This document shows positions 49,031-58,019 of a stretch of 64,000 nt of DNA, piece by piece. The notes under the pieces are model-generated. The model was not told the origin of the DNA, did not search any database, and saw only the letters and a list, made by a program, of their open reading frames with translations. This DNA comes from an uncultured Roseibium sp. (lineage in GTDB: Bacteria; Pseudomonadota; Alphaproteobacteria; Rhizobiales; Stappiaceae): the NCBI RefSeq assembly GCF_947499295.1, contig NZ_CANMNP010000007.1, forward strand, positions 62,001-126,000. The letters are read 5' to 3'. Made by a program: the position numbers and the translations under genes. Every line of letters begins with the position of its first letter. Position 1 is the stretch's first letter.

Positions 49031-50095
49031 ATGGCTGGGGATGTCAAAGACAAGACCGACGCACGACTGATGCGGGAGCAAGCAGTCCGCAAACGCAAGG
49101 AACTGGGTGACGAGGCCTTTTCACAGGGCTCGGCTCCACCGGCACCAACGACGCCCTCATCCTTGAAGCCGGACACTCTTTCATCGTCAACATCGACCAA
49201 GCCCGGCACGGCCGCCCACTTGAGTACGGAACTCCAAAAGGCCAAGCAGACCATGACGGATTTTGCCGCCTCGGTCTGGAACAGCGGAGCCACGGATCCG
49301 AGCAACACAATCCTGGATACCAAGTTCAACAAGGATCTGGAGACATTGCGGGGCTTGCACTCGTTTTTGATACGCGAGGCGACATCGCTTCCGGAGAACT
49401 TCTCGCTTGGTATTCTCAATCACCTGCAAGCCGGGGGGTCTGGCGACAAAGGCCGCACTCCCACAGATGCGGAGTGGCAGGCGATTGAACAAAAGACTCA
49501 AGCTCTCTTCAGTCAGTTGTCAGACGCCAATCGCAAAAGGTTTCTGGCATCTCAAATGCCAAACTTTCTGCCGAAGCTGGCAGTTTGGCTGGTTGTTGTC
49601 TCGATCGGCTCCATGATCATGTCCGTGGTCCTGTCAGAAGTGCCGATATTCGGCACCGGAATGAACGGTGCCGCAATGGTCCTCTTCTTCCTTGTCTGGC
49701 TGATGTCCCTGGGAGCAATCGGATCGGCTGCCTTTATTGGCTTCAATGCCATTTCGGTCACAAGCGACATAACTTTCGATATTTCAGATTCGCGCCTGAT
49801 CGTTCAAAGAATCGTTCTGGGAGCCCTATTTGCTTTGTTTTTCACGTTGCCCTTCGGGTTTCATGAATTTCTGAGTTTCGTGAAAAGCCTGAGTTCTGCT
49901 GCACTGAACAAGACAACCGTGCCTACGAAGTCGGAACTTGCCTTCACCAACCAGTCCATGCTGCTGATCATGCCGTTTGTGCTGGGCTACAGCACATCCC
50001 TGGTTATTCTGGTCCTCAACAGGCTGATTTCTTCCGCCAGCACATTGTTTGGCGCACAGCAGGCATCTGCAAAGGCAAGCCAGAAACCCGGTTGA
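49031..50095 (+). CDS. unknown membrane protein with four transmembrane helices
   Basis: I do not recognise this 354-residue protein. The ATG at 49031 has AGGAAG just upstream. The first half (about 1-170) is hydrophilic, charged and partly low-complexity (Ser/Thr/Pro-rich at 40-65). The second half has four hydrophobic helices, at about 183-205, 215-240, 262-287 and 308-330. Two would be joined by short loops, and helix 3 is followed by an amphipathic stretch. There are no catalytic motifs. The arrangement, a cytoplasmic N-domain with a C-terminal four-helix bundle, could suit a scaffold or channel, but nothing proves it. It sits alone after aat, followed by a strong terminator. Confidence 0.75.
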   Translation: MAGDVKDKTDARLMREQAVRKRKELGDEAFSQGSAPPAPTTPSSLKPDTLSSSTSTKPGTAAHLSTELQKAKQTMTDFAASVWNSGATDPSNTILDTKFNKDLETLRGLHSFLIREATSLPENFSLGILNHLQAGGSGDKGRTPTDAEWQAIEQKTQALFSQLSDANRKRFLASQMPNFLPKLAVWLVVVSIGSMIMSVVLSEVPIFGTGMNGAAMVLFFLVWLMSLGAIGSAAFIGFNAISVTSDITFDISDSRLIVQRIVLGALFALFFTLPFGFHEFLSFVKSLSSAALNKTTVPTKSELAFTNQSMLLIMPFVLGYSTSLVILVLNRLISSASTLFGAQQASAKASQKPG

Positions 50096-50128
50096 ACGGG
50101 CGGCTCGCCCGGCAGACAGTCGAAACAA

Positions 50129-50161
50129 AAAAGCCCCGCTTTTCAGCGGGGCCTTTTTTTT
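50129..50161. terminator. bidirectional Rho-independent terminator
   Basis: The hairpin has arms AAAGCCCCGCT and AGCGGGGCCTTTT, with runs of A on the left and T on the right. It lies between the converging unknown membrane protein gene and the NDUFA12 homologue and can serve both. Confidence 0.9.
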
Positions 50162-50174
50162 GGTTCTGAGGGGT

Positions 50175-50561
50175 TCAGCTGCCCGGTGTCCAGGCTTCAT
50201 AGTCACCGCTCACTTCAGGCCGTTTTTCCGGCGTCAGGATAGAACCGTGCGGTCGATAGGCGTCGGGTGTCCCGGTACCATTGGCGCGATGCGACTGCTG
50301 CCAATGCTTCGGGTGATAGGTTTCGTCAGACGGTGGTGTGTCGACCCGGTGGTGCATCCAGCCGTGCCAGCCTGGTGGTATCGTTGAGGCTTCTGCCAGG
50401 CCGTTGTAGATCACCCAGCGCTTCTTGCCCGCACGTTCCTTATAGTATTTGTTGCCGAGTTCGTCTTCGCCGACAAACTCACCCTTGCGCCAGGTGAAGA
50501 AACGGGTGCCCATTGTCTGGCCGTTCCACCATGTGAAGAGTTCAAGCAGCAGAGTTTTCAT
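50175..50561 (-). CDS. NADH:ubiquinone oxidoreductase NDUFA12-like subunit
   Basis: This is a 128-residue homologue of the mitochondrial complex I accessory subunit NDUFA12 (B17.2). Homologues occur in alphaproteobacterial complex I, for example in Paracoccus. The signature is the EDELGNKYYKER-like segment, then RWVIYNG and GWHGWMHHRVDTPP. I chose the start at 50561 (MKTLLLELFTWWNGQ), which gives the normal length. It lies far from the nuo operon in the window (about 44 kb away), as is usual for this gene. It should associate with the peripheral arm. Confidence 0.93.
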   Translation of the reverse strand: MKTLLLELFTWWNGQTMGTRFFTWRKGEFVGEDELGNKYYKERAGKKRWVIYNGLAEASTIPPGWHGWMHHRVDTPPSDETYHPKHWQQSHRANGTGTPDAYRPHGSILTPEKRPEVSGDYEAWTPGS

Positions 50562-50758
50562 GGCCCTCTGGGGTCCCTCAAAGTCAATTCGCCTGTGTTC
50601 CGCGCAGCTGTATTCAGACAACTATCGGATTTTGGCGGACTATGGCGGCAACGCTCGCGTCTGTCTATAGGTCGCAGATACAAAATATCGGCATTCGCAC
50701 CGTTCCGGCAATCATGCCGCAGATGCAGTATCAAATGCCGCTGGACCTCCGCACGAGA

Positions 50759-51484
50759 TCAGTGCGGCTTGAAACCCTTGAGGCCGGTAAAGCCCGCGGT
50801 GCGGATGTGTCTTGCCGCTGCAGAAAACTTCTTTTTGATATCCTTGTCCTTGCTGACGCTCCGTTTTTTGACACCAGCAAAGATCGGTTTGGGCACTTCA
50901 GGCTTCTCAAATGCTTCTTCAACGGCGTCTTCGACCTCAGCCCGCTTCTTCACAGCAGTCCGGTGATGCAGTCTGGCCCCGGCCAATGACTGCATTTTCT
51001 CCGCCTGTTCATCCATTGTCTTTTGGATGCCATAGATATTGTAGAAGCCCGAGTGCTCGAGAATCATGGGCCGGTCATCGTTCAACAGCCAATGCAGCCG
51101 TTTGAAGAGTGTCGAGGGTGAAACGGGCTTCACCAGAACATGATGCGCGCCGGCTCTCAGTGCCTTGTCGACCAACGGGCGGGTTCCGTGAGCCGTAATG
51201 AAGAGAATCGGTACATAGCAGAGCGGTTCCATGTGGCGATGTCGAACGAGCCGCAAGAACTGGTATCCGGAGGTCGGCGCCATCCGCCAGTCGGTGAGAA
51301 TCACATTGGGTGGCTCTGCAAGACTGGCCTCGAGCGCTTCATCGACCGAATCGAAAACGCGCACACGCGACACTTTAAAACTGAGGAGAATCGATCTGAG
51401 AATCGTTTGCATCGGCTTGCTGTCTTCCACGACAACAGCGTCGATGTCCTCCATTGCGAGCCCGAAAGCGGCATGATGCTTCAT
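50759..51484 (-). CDS. response regulator receiver protein with non-DNA-binding C-terminus
   Basis: The 241-residue protein has an N-terminal receiver domain (about 14-135). The phosphoacceptor aspartate is in ILTDWRMAP, the switch Thr/Ala region in FITAHGT, and the conserved lysine in VLVKPVSP. The remaining 100 residues are charged and basic (KKRSVSKDKDIKKKFSAAARH) and show no helix-turn-helix, GGDEF or other output domain. It may act by protein contact, as CheY-like regulators do. No histidine kinase is nearby. The start at 51484 has AGGGA upstream; a second ATG at 51454 is possible. Confidence 0.88.
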   Translation of the reverse strand: MKHHAAFGLAMEDIDAVVVEDSKPMQTILRSILLSFKVSRVRVFDSVDEALEASLAEPPNVILTDWRMAPTSGYQFLRLVRHRHMEPLCYVPILFITAHGTRPLVDKALRAGAHHVLVKPVSPSTLFKRLHWLLNDDRPMILEHSGFYNIYGIQKTMDEQAEKMQSLAGARLHHRTAVKKRAEVEDAVEEAFEKPEVPKPIFAGVKKRSVSKDKDIKKKFSAAARHIRTAGFTGLKGFKPH

Positions 51485-51956
51485 ATTGTGCGGGTCCCTA
51501 TCCCTGTCGTTCCCACACTAAAGCAGACGCGGCTTAAACCCGGTTGAAGGTGACACGCGCCATTTACTTCAAATTTTCATAAAAAACGTGCCCATACTCA
51601 TCCACAGCTTCGTTGATCGAGCGCTACCGGCACTTATTCGCCGGGAAAGCAAGCGCTTTTTCCCTTGGGTTTGCGCGCTCCCCACTCCCCTCCCCAATAT
51701 CCACATGGACACACAAGATTTTGCGTTTGTACGTTTTTTGAGCACTAGCTGTTGTCACTCACGCCTTGACCTTAAGATTTCATTTACCTTAGATTTCCTA
51801 TCATTGCGATGTGCGTAGTCGGGAGCTTTTCCAGGCAACCCGGTCATCCAAAACCACCAGTATCCGCGTTTGCGTCTCAGGTTTTCTTTCAAAACCGGAG
51901 GAAGGGATTTTGTGTGTCAGATCCATTGGCGCATATCGTGACAAAGCTGTTGATGA

Positions 51957-51972
51957 ACACTATATATAGTGG
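51957..51972 (+). promoter_or_regulatory. NrdR-type binding site
   Basis: ACACTATATATAGTGG contains a 14-bp perfect palindrome and matches the known NrdR box (ACACWATATWTAGTGT-like). NrdR is the repressor of ribonucleotide reductase genes. It lies about 150 bp before the nrdJ start. The usual second box about 30 bp away is not clear; weak AT-rich sequence follows at 51979-51994. Confidence 0.75.
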
Positions 51973-52026
51973 ATCGTTAACCTCTATACGCTACATACAG
52001 ACACAGACCTAGTGTAGGCAGGACAA

Positions 52027-52098
52027 CATCCGGGACGAGAGGCAGGCGAAACGCCAATTCCGGATGAAATGCGGGACAAGGCTGGTTTCATGAACCGG
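52027..52098 (+). promoter_or_regulatory. mutually exclusive hairpins in the nrdJ leader
   Basis: Hairpin 1 pairs CATCCGG (52027-52033) with CCGGATG (52060-52066) and has an inner GGCG/CGCC stem. Hairpin 2 reuses the same bases: CCGGATGAAA (52060-52069) pairs with TTTCAT (52086-52091) and CCGG (52095-52098). The Shine-Dalgarno sequence AAAAGGGG follows at 52108-52115. Such a choice between two structures suggests leader control of nrdJ, but no ligand core is recognisable. Confidence 0.4.
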
Positions 52099-52124
52099 CA
52101 AGGGATTAAAAGGGGTAACTGAGA

Positions 52125-55100
52125 ATGCGGATCGAGCGGCGCTACACCAAGGAAGGCCAATCGCCTTACGCCGGCATAGACTTTCGGACAGCTAACAGTG
52201 AGATCCGCAATCCGGACGGATCGGTGGTATTCCGTCTGGAAAACATCCAGGTACCGACTCAGTTCTCCCAGGTTGCCTCCGACATTCTGGCGCAGAAATA
52301 TTTCCGCAAGGCTGGTGTGCCCGCCAAACTGAAACCTGTTGAAGAAAACACCGTTCCATCCTGGCTGTGGCGTCATGAGGCCGACGAAACCGCGCTTGAA
52401 AAAATTGACGAAGACGACCGCTACGGCTCTGAAACCGACGGACGTCAGGTTTTCGACCGTCTTGCCGGTACATGGACCTATTGGGGCTGGAAAGGCGGCT
52501 ATTTCGACAAGGAATCAGACGCGCAGGCGTTCTACGACGAGCTGCGCTACATGCTGGCCACCCAGAAGGTCGCACCGAACTCTCCGCAGTGGTTCAACAC
52601 CGGCCTGCATTGGGCCTATGGCATCGACGGACCGAGCCAGGGCCATTTCTATGTAGACTTCCAGACAGGCCGCCTGACCAAATCTAAAACCGCTTATGAG
52701 CATCCTCAGCCCCACGCTTGCTTCATTCAGTCGGTTGGCGACGACCTTGTGAATGAAGGTGGCATCATGGACCTCTGGGTCCGCGAAGCCCGCCTTTTCA
52801 AATACGGCTCCGGCACCGGCTCCAACTTCTCGCATGTCCGGGCAGCTGGCGAAAAGCTGTCAGGTGGCGGCAAGTCCTCCGGCCTGATGAGCTTCCTGAA
52901 AATCGGCGACCGTGCAGCGGGCGCAATCAAGTCCGGCGGCACGACGCGCCGTGCAGCAAAGATGGTTGTTGTGGATGTCGACCATCCCGACATTGAGGAA
53001 TACGTCAACTGGAAGGTTCGCGAAGAACAGAAAGTGGCCGCTCTCGTCACCGGATCCAAGATCTGCCAGAAGCACCTTTCCGCCATCATGCGCGCCTGCA
53101 TCAACTGCGAAGCGGACAATGGCGACTGCTTCGACCCGGCCAAGAACCCGGCATTGAAACGCGAAATCCGTGCAGCGAAGAAAATGATGGTGCCGGAAAA
53201 CTACATCCAGCGCGTCATCCAGTTTGCACGTCAGGGCTTCACGAAAGTCGAGTTTCCAACCTACAACACAGATTGGGATTCAGAAGCCTATCTGACAGTT
53301 GCCGGCCAGAACTCGAACAACTCCGTCCGCGTGACCGATGGCTTCCTGAACGCTGTTATCGAAGAAGGCGAATGGGACCTGACCGCGCGCAAGTCCGGCG
53401 GCGTTCTGAAGACGGTAAAAGCCAAGGAATTGTGGGAACAGATCGGTTATGCCGCCTGGGCGTCTGCCGATCCGGGCCTGCAATATCACACAACCATCAA
53501 CGATTGGCACACCTGCCTGGCCGATGGTGAAATCCGGGCCTCCAACCCGTGCTCGGAATATATGTTCCTGGATGACACCGCCTGTAACCTGGCATCCCTG
53601 AACCTGATGCAGTTCCGCAAGGAAGACGGTTCGTTTGCCATCGACAACTACGAACACGCCGTGCGGCTGTGGACCATTGTCCTCGAAGTGTCCGTGTTGA
53701 TGGCGCAGTTTCCGTCGAAGGAAATCGCGGAACTTTCCTACAAATTCCGTACGCTCGGCCTTGGCTATGCCAACATTGGCGGTCTGCTGATGACCTCCGG
53801 CATCCCTTATGACAGCGTCGAAGGCCGCGCGATCTGCGGTGCGCTTACTGCTGTCATGACCGGGGTATCCTATGCGACTTCAGCCGAAATGGCCGGAGAG
53901 CTCGGTTCTTTCCCGGGTTACAAGAAAAACGCCAAGCATATGCTCAAGGTGATGCGCAACCATCGCCGCGCGGCCTATGGCGAAGCCGACGGCTATGAAG
54001 GTCTTCAGACCAACCCGGTCCCGCTCGACCATGCCTCCTGTCCGGAGCCGATCCTGATCGACCGTGCCAAGAAGGCCTGGGACCGCGCGCTGGAACTTGG
54101 CGAGAAAAACGGCTACCGCAACGCCCAGTCGACGGTGATTGCACCGACCGGGACTATCGGTCTCGTCATGGACTGCGACACCACCGGCATCGAACCGGAT
54201 TTCGCATTGGTGAAATTCAAAAAGCTCGCCGGTGGCGGCTACTTCAAGATTATCAACCGTGCCGTTCCTGAAGCATTGCGTGCACTCGGTTACTCCGAAA
54301 GCGAGATCGGCGAGATCGAAGCTTATGCCGTCGGCCACGGCACGATCGATCAGGCGCCGGGGATCAATCCCTCCTCCCTGAAAACCAAGGGTTTCAGTGA
54401 TGAAAGCCTGGCGAAGCTGAAAGACGGCATGAAGTCGGCCTTCGACATCAAGTTCGTCTTCAATCGCTGGACTCTCGGCGACGAACAATTGAAGGCGCTT
54501 GGTGTTTCTGACGAACAGCTTGAAGATCCGGAATTCGAACTGCTGTCTTTCCTTGGCTTTTCCAAGGCCGACATCGAGGCTGCCAACAATCATGTCTGCG
54601 GTGCCATGACGCTCGAAGGCGCTCCTTTCCTGAAGGAAGAGCACTATCCGGTGTTTGACTGCGCCAACCCGTGTGGCCGTATCGGCAAGCGCTTCCTGTC
54701 GGTGGAAAGCCACATCCGCATGATGGCGGCAGCTCAGCCCTTCATCTCCGGCGCGATCTCCAAGACGATCAACATGCCGAACGATGCAACGGTCGAAGAC
54801 TGCATGGAAGCCTACATGCTGTCCTGGAAGCTGGCTCTCAAAGCCAACGCGCTTTATCGCGATGGCTCCAAACTGTCTCAGCCTCTCAATTCTCAGCTTC
54901 TGGCTGACGATGAAGACGACCAGGAAGATGCAATCGAGGAACTCGCCGCCAAACCGCAGGCCGCCAAGGCCGAAATGGTTGCAGAGCGGATTGTCGAGCG
55001 GATCGTTGAGCGTGTTGTCCGTGAGCAGGAAAAGCTGCCGGCCCGCCGCAAGGGCTACACCCAGAAGGCCAAGATCGGCGGCCACACCGTGTTCCTGCGT

Positions 55101-55805
55101 ACCGGTGAATATGACGACGGCCGCCTTGGTGAGATCTTCCTTGACATGAACAAGGAAGGCTCGGCTCTTCGGGCCTTCATCAACAACTTCGCGATCTCTG
55201 TTTCGCTCGGTCTGCAATATGGTGTGCCCCTTGAGGAGTATGTCGACGCCTTTACCTTCACCAAGTTTGAGCCAGCCGGTATGGTTCAGGGCAATGATGC
55301 GATCAAGAACGCAACGTCGATCCTGGATTACGTGTTCCGCGAACTGGCTGTTTCCTATCTCGGCCGTCACGACCTTGCCCATGTCCCGCCGGAAGCCTTC
55401 AGCGGTCCGGTTGATGCAGGCGCGGTCAAGAACATGGATAAGAGCGACCCTGGCGTCGTGTCGCACGGCCTTGTCCGTGGCCAGACGGAACGTTTCCGCC
55501 TTGTCTCCGGCTCAGAACCTGCAGGCGAAATCACCGAAACGGTGAAAGTGGAACTCGCGGGAACCGTCGCTGCGCAGGCGTCGGCTGTGGCGACTGCCTT
55601 TGCCCGCGGCGAAAGCGTTGCTGCGGCTGTTGAGGTCACAACAGCCCCTGCCCCTCAGGCCAGCACCGCATCACAGCAGATCGCTCAGGCCCGCATGAAA
55701 GGCTATGAAGGCGAAAGCTGCGCCGAATGCGGCAACTTCACCATGGTGCGCAACGGCACCTGCCTGAAATGCGACACATGCGGCAGCACAAGCGGCTGCA
55801 GCTAA
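52125..55805 (+). CDS. nrdJ: adenosylcobalamin-dependent ribonucleoside-diphosphate reductase (class II)
   Basis: This enzyme makes deoxyribonucleotides using coenzyme B12 to start the radical, and does not need oxygen. The 1226-residue chain has the family segments [37 protein letters not shown], the catalytic [21 protein letters not shown] near residue 475, and [22 protein letters not shown] cobalamin-enzyme extension follows, and the C-terminus has paired cysteines in CAECGNF and [13 protein letters not shown], which re-reduce the active site. No N-terminal ATP cone is evident. The ATG at 52125 has AAGGGG about 9 nt upstream. It is preceded by an NrdR-type box and followed by a terminator. 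No NrdAB genes are in the window. Confidence 0.97.
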   Translation: MRIERRYTKEGQSPYAGIDFRTANSEIRNPDGSVVFRLENIQVPTQFSQVASDILAQKYFRKAGVPAKLKPVEENTVPSWLWRHEADETALEKIDEDDRYGSETDGRQVFDRLAGTWTYWGWKGGYFDKESDAQAFYDELRYMLATQKVAPNSPQWFNTGLHWAYGIDGPSQGHFYVDFQTGRLTKSKTAYEHPQPHACFIQSVGDDLVNEGGIMDLWVREARLFKYGSGTGSNFSHVRAAGEKLSGGGKSSGLMSFLKIGDRAAGAIKSGGTTRRAAKMVVVDVDHPDIEEYVNWKVREEQKVAALVTGSKICQKHLSAIMRACINCEADNGDCFDPAKNPALKREIRAAKKMMVPENYIQRVIQFARQGFTKVEFPTYNTDWDSEAYLTVAGQNSNNSVRVTDGFLNAVIEEGEWDLTARKSGGVLKTVKAKELWEQIGYAAWASADPGLQYHTTINDWHTCLADGEIRASNPCSEYMFLDDTACNLASLNLMQFRKEDGSFAIDNYEHAVRLWTIVLEVSVLMAQFPSKEIAELSYKFRTLGLGYANIGGLLMTSGIPYDSVEGRAICGALTAVMTGVSYATSAEMAGELGSFPGYKKNAKHMLKVMRNHRRAAYGEADGYEGLQTNPVPLDHASCPEPILIDRAKKAWDRALELGEKNGYRNAQSTVIAPTGTIGLVMDCDTTGIEPDFALVKFKKLAGGGYFKIINRAVPEALRALGYSESEIGEIEAYAVGHGTIDQAPGINPSSLKTKGFSDESLAKLKDGMKSAFDIKFVFNRWTLGDEQLKALGVSDEQLEDPEFELLSFLGFSKADIEAANNHVCGAMTLEGAPFLKEEHYPVFDCANPCGRIGKRFLSVESHIRMMAAAQPFISGAISKTINMPNDATVEDCMEAYMLSWKLALKANALYRDGSKLSQPLNSQLLADDEDDQEDAIEELAAKPQAAKAEMVAERIVERIVERVVREQEKLPARRKGYTQKAKIGGHTVFLRTGEYDDGRLGEIFLDMNKEGSALRAFINNFAISVSLGLQYGVPLEEYVDAFTFTKFEPAGMVQGNDAIKNATSILDYVFRELAVSYLGRHDLAHVPPEAFSGPVDAGAVKNMDKSDPGVVSHGLVRGQTERFRLVSGSEPAGEITETVKVELAGTVAAQASAVATAFARGESVAAAVEVTTAPAPQASTASQQIAQARMKGYEGESCAECGNFTMVRNGTCLKCDTCGSTSGCS

Positions 55806-55812
55806 GCGCTTA

Positions 55813-55864
55813 GCCGGGAGTTCGCCCAGGCCGGTTTTACCACTGGCCAAGCGCGGCTCCCGGC
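55813..55864 (+). other. nested hairpin downstream of nrdJ
   Basis: An outer stem GCCGGGAG/CTCCCGGC (55813-55820 with 55857-55864) encloses an inner GGCC...GGCC element. It lies just after the nrdJ stop and before the terminator at 55878-55910. It may stabilise the 3' end of the mRNA. Confidence 0.5.
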
Positions 55865-55877
55865 GCCCAGACGAAGG

Positions 55878-55910
55878 AACCCGCCCATCGGAGACGATTG
55901 GGCGGGTTTT
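55878..55910 (+). terminator. Rho-independent terminator of nrdJ
   Basis: A perfect 10-bp stem, AACCCGCCCA (55878-55887) with TGGGCGGGTT (55899-55908), ends in TTTT. The loop is CGGAGACGAT-like. Confidence 0.88.
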
Positions 55911-56057
55911 ACTATATCCGAGGGTGTTGATGACGGTTCTGGAGCCGAGGGCGGACTGGCAGAAAGAACCCAATTTGCCTTTTTTGTCGTGCATCCTGAT
56001 CAGGGCGCAGCCGAATTTCGTCATGACAACCTTGCAACCGCCCAGTCCCGTACGCAA

Positions 56058-57158
56058 ATGCATCACATGTTACGCACTCTAGCAAAGACATTGCTTGTCA
56101 CCTTTGGGATCGACAGTGCGCATGCAGATGACTTTGAAAGCTTGTCCAGGCAGGCCGCATCGGAAGCGCCGCGCTATGCTCTGGGTGTGGGCTACGCGAA
56201 AACTGGCGAGCCACCAGTCACGATGACCTTTGGTCCCATTCACAAAGACACCAGTAGACCTGTGACTGCTGATGCCCAGTGGCATATCGGATCGATCACG
56301 AAATCCTTCACCGCCGCCCTGGTAATGCGGTTCGTGGATCGCCAAATCCTCTCGCTTGACGAACCAATCGAGGCCTATCTGCCGACAGATAAGGGGCAAA
56401 TGCATTCGCATTGGAGAGAACTCACCCTTCGGCAACTGCTGTCGCACACATCCGGCTTGCAGGCAAATGCGCCGATGGCAGACTTTTCCAAGCGATCAGA
56501 TGAGAACCTCCACAGCCTGAGACGGGCTGTCCTTGCTCCCTTATGGACCAGTCCGCTTCCCAATCCATCGGATGCGTATCTTTATTCCAATCTTGGATAC
56601 GTGCTTGCAGGCTTCATCGTGGAAGAAGTGAGCGGACGATCATGGGAAGAGCTTGTGCTGGAGGAATTGGCGTCACCACTCGGTCTCAACTCGCTTGGGT
56701 TTGGGGCTCCTTCCGAAGAAGGCGCACCCTGGGGACATCGCGATCTTTTTCTGTTCAAGCGCAAGATCTCGCCACAGGGGGAGATAACGGACAATCCTCC
56801 ATGGCTTGGTCCTGCAGGAACAATCCACCTGAACCTGAAGGATCTGCTACGTTGGGGGCAAGCCCAAATCGCAGCGTGCAAAGGAGAACCCAACAGCCTC
56901 TTGTCCGCCGCAAGTTGCCAGGAAATGCGGAAGGTCGTGGCGGAAAACTACGGTCTCGGTTGGGTCATTGAGACCGACAAAGAAGCACCATACATCTGGC
57001 ACAACGGCTCAAATTCAATGTGGTATGCCAAACTGGTTATCCTTACAGAACACGATCTTGTGCTGGTGGCAGCAACAAACGTCTTTGATGCCAAGGGAAT
57101 AGATGAACTTGTGGACAAGTTGAGGTTGACCAACCCGGTAACAGACCAATCAGATTAG
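56058..57158 (+). CDS. serine hydrolase, beta-lactamase/class C-like fold
   Basis: This is a secreted or periplasmic serine hydrolase of the beta-lactamase/penicillin-binding-protein-like superfamily, about 366 residues. The nucleophile is in SITKS (SxxK) near residue 80, the second motif is YSN in YLYSNLGYVLAG, and the third-motif region is WHNGS. The N-terminus resembles a signal sequence, ending SAHA. I chose ATG 56058; 56067 is equally possible and no ribosome site decides. Family members include esterases, D-aminopeptidases and beta-lactamases, so activity on antibiotics should not be assumed. It follows nrdJ but lies beyond its terminator. Confidence 0.86.
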   Translation: MHHMLRTLAKTLLVTFGIDSAHADDFESLSRQAASEAPRYALGVGYAKTGEPPVTMTFGPIHKDTSRPVTADAQWHIGSITKSFTAALVMRFVDRQILSLDEPIEAYLPTDKGQMHSHWRELTLRQLLSHTSGLQANAPMADFSKRSDENLHSLRRAVLAPLWTSPLPNPSDAYLYSNLGYVLAGFIVEEVSGRSWEELVLEELASPLGLNSLGFGAPSEEGAPWGHRDLFLFKRKISPQGEITDNPPWLGPAGTIHLNLKDLLRWGQAQIAACKGEPNSLLSAASCQEMRKVVAENYGLGWVIETDKEAPYIWHNGSNSMWYAKLVILTEHDLVLVAATNVFDAKGIDELVDKLRLTNPVTDQSD

Positions 57159-57223
57159 TGAATTTGCGATTCGCCTTGATTGGATAGAGCTGTCCGACAG
57201 CGACTAACTGAAGCGTTTCCAGC

Positions 57224-57541
57224 TCAATCCTGATGCGTGTTTTCCATCATGTAATCAAGATACGCATCGTTTGCTTGGTCAATTTCGATCGAGAGTATGC
57301 TCGGCGCTTCATATGGATGAAAGCGGCAGATCGCGTCGGCGACTCTTGGAAAGAGGTCTTTTCTCGACTTCAGCAGCAGCGGTATTTCCCGTGCGGTTTT
57401 GATTTCTCCTTTCCAAACATATCGGCTGGTGATCGCGGCATAGCGGTTCGCAGCGCCAATCAGGCGCCGCTCAAGAAGCTGTTCCGCAATTTCGTCCGCG
57501 ACGTCTTCCGAAGGACAGTTAACCCAAATCTTGATTATCAT
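57224..57541 (-). CDS. cutA: CutA-family divalent cation tolerance protein
   Basis: This is a small trimeric ferredoxin-like-fold protein of the CutA1 family, linked in Escherichia coli to copper tolerance although the mechanism is unclear. The 105-residue product starts at 57541 (MIIKIWVNCPSEDVADEIA) and contains the core VWKGEIKTAREIPLLLKSRK and FHPYEAPSILSIEI. The last residues (MMENTHQD) are variable. It converges on the serine hydrolase gene and diverges from the VOC gene, whose start is 94 bp away. Confidence 0.92.
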   Translation of the reverse strand: MIIKIWVNCPSEDVADEIAEQLLERRLIGAANRYAAITSRYVWKGEIKTAREIPLLLKSRKDLFPRVADAICRFHPYEAPSILSIEIDQANDAYLDYMMENTHQD

Positions 57542-57635
57542 TGTAGCTGCTCCAATGCTTCCAACCCACAATGGCAGCCTAACAGCCGCCTATTTTAGCG
57601 ATCAAAAGAGAACTGGCACTTTACTGGAGGACCCA

Positions 57636-58019
57636 ATGTTTGATCATGTCGAGTACTCTGTTGGCGATTTCTCAGCGGCCCACCGGTTCTATGTTCCAAT
57701 TTTCGAAGCAATCGGTGCGCATGTGGCCTTCCTCGACGAGGAGATCGGCGAACTTGGAATAGAAAGTGAAGGTATCGTTCGTTTTTTGATTACTAAGGGC
57801 GCGCCGACTCAACCAAAAATTCATATTTGTTTCAGAGCGCCGGATAAAGAAGCCGTTCAGAAAGCCTATGACGGCGCAATTGCCGCGGGCGGCATCTGTA
57901 ACGGTAAGCCCGGCTATCGGAACCACTATGCACCTGGCTACTACGCCGCGTTTGTGTTTGACCCAGATGGGCACAATGTTGAAGTTCTCTTTCGAGAGGC
58001 TTTACCCATAGCATCGTAA
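57636..58019 (+). CDS. VOC-family (glyoxalase/bleomycin resistance fold) protein
   Basis: This is a 127-residue protein with one vicinal-oxygen-chelate module. Segments are FDHVEYSVGDFSAAHRFYVPIFEAIG at the start and AAFVFDPDGHNVEVLFRE at the end, where the last glutamate is a typical metal ligand. The ATG at 57636 has GGAGGA about 7 nt upstream, which rules out the longer reading from 57531. The reaction is not known. Related proteins act on a range of small molecules. Confidence 0.88.
   Translation: MFDHVEYSVGDFSAAHRFYVPIFEAIGAHVAFLDEEIGELGIESEGIVRFLITKGAPTQPKIHICFRAPDKEAVQKAYDGAIAAGGICNGKPGYRNHYAPGYYAAFVFDPDGHNVEVLFREALPIAS

Larger units (their letters stand above)
51485..52124 (+). promoter_or_regulatory. 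nrdJ control region and leader
   Basis: No gene is supported in these 640 bp. The stretch holds an NrdR-type box (51957-51972) and a structured leader (52027-52098) before nrdJ. Two DnaA-box-like nonamers with one mismatch each lie at 51598-51606 (TCATCCACA) and 51697-51705 (ATATCCACA). Open frames such as those at 51588 and 51809 have no family support. I looked for a cobalamin riboswitch core and did not find one. Confidence 0.55.

Noticed and set aside
51588..52012. Two short frames in the nrdJ control region
   Set aside because: They have no ribosome sites or family features, and one overlaps the NrdR-type box.
51973..52124. Cobalamin riboswitch before nrdJ
   Set aside because: I looked for the conserved B12-box core on the coding strand and did not find it; only generic hairpins are present.
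53880..55466. 528-residue open frame antisense to nrdJ
   Set aside because: It lies wholly inside the certain nrdJ gene, has no ribosome site or family features, and its composition is what a shadow of a GC-rich gene gives.
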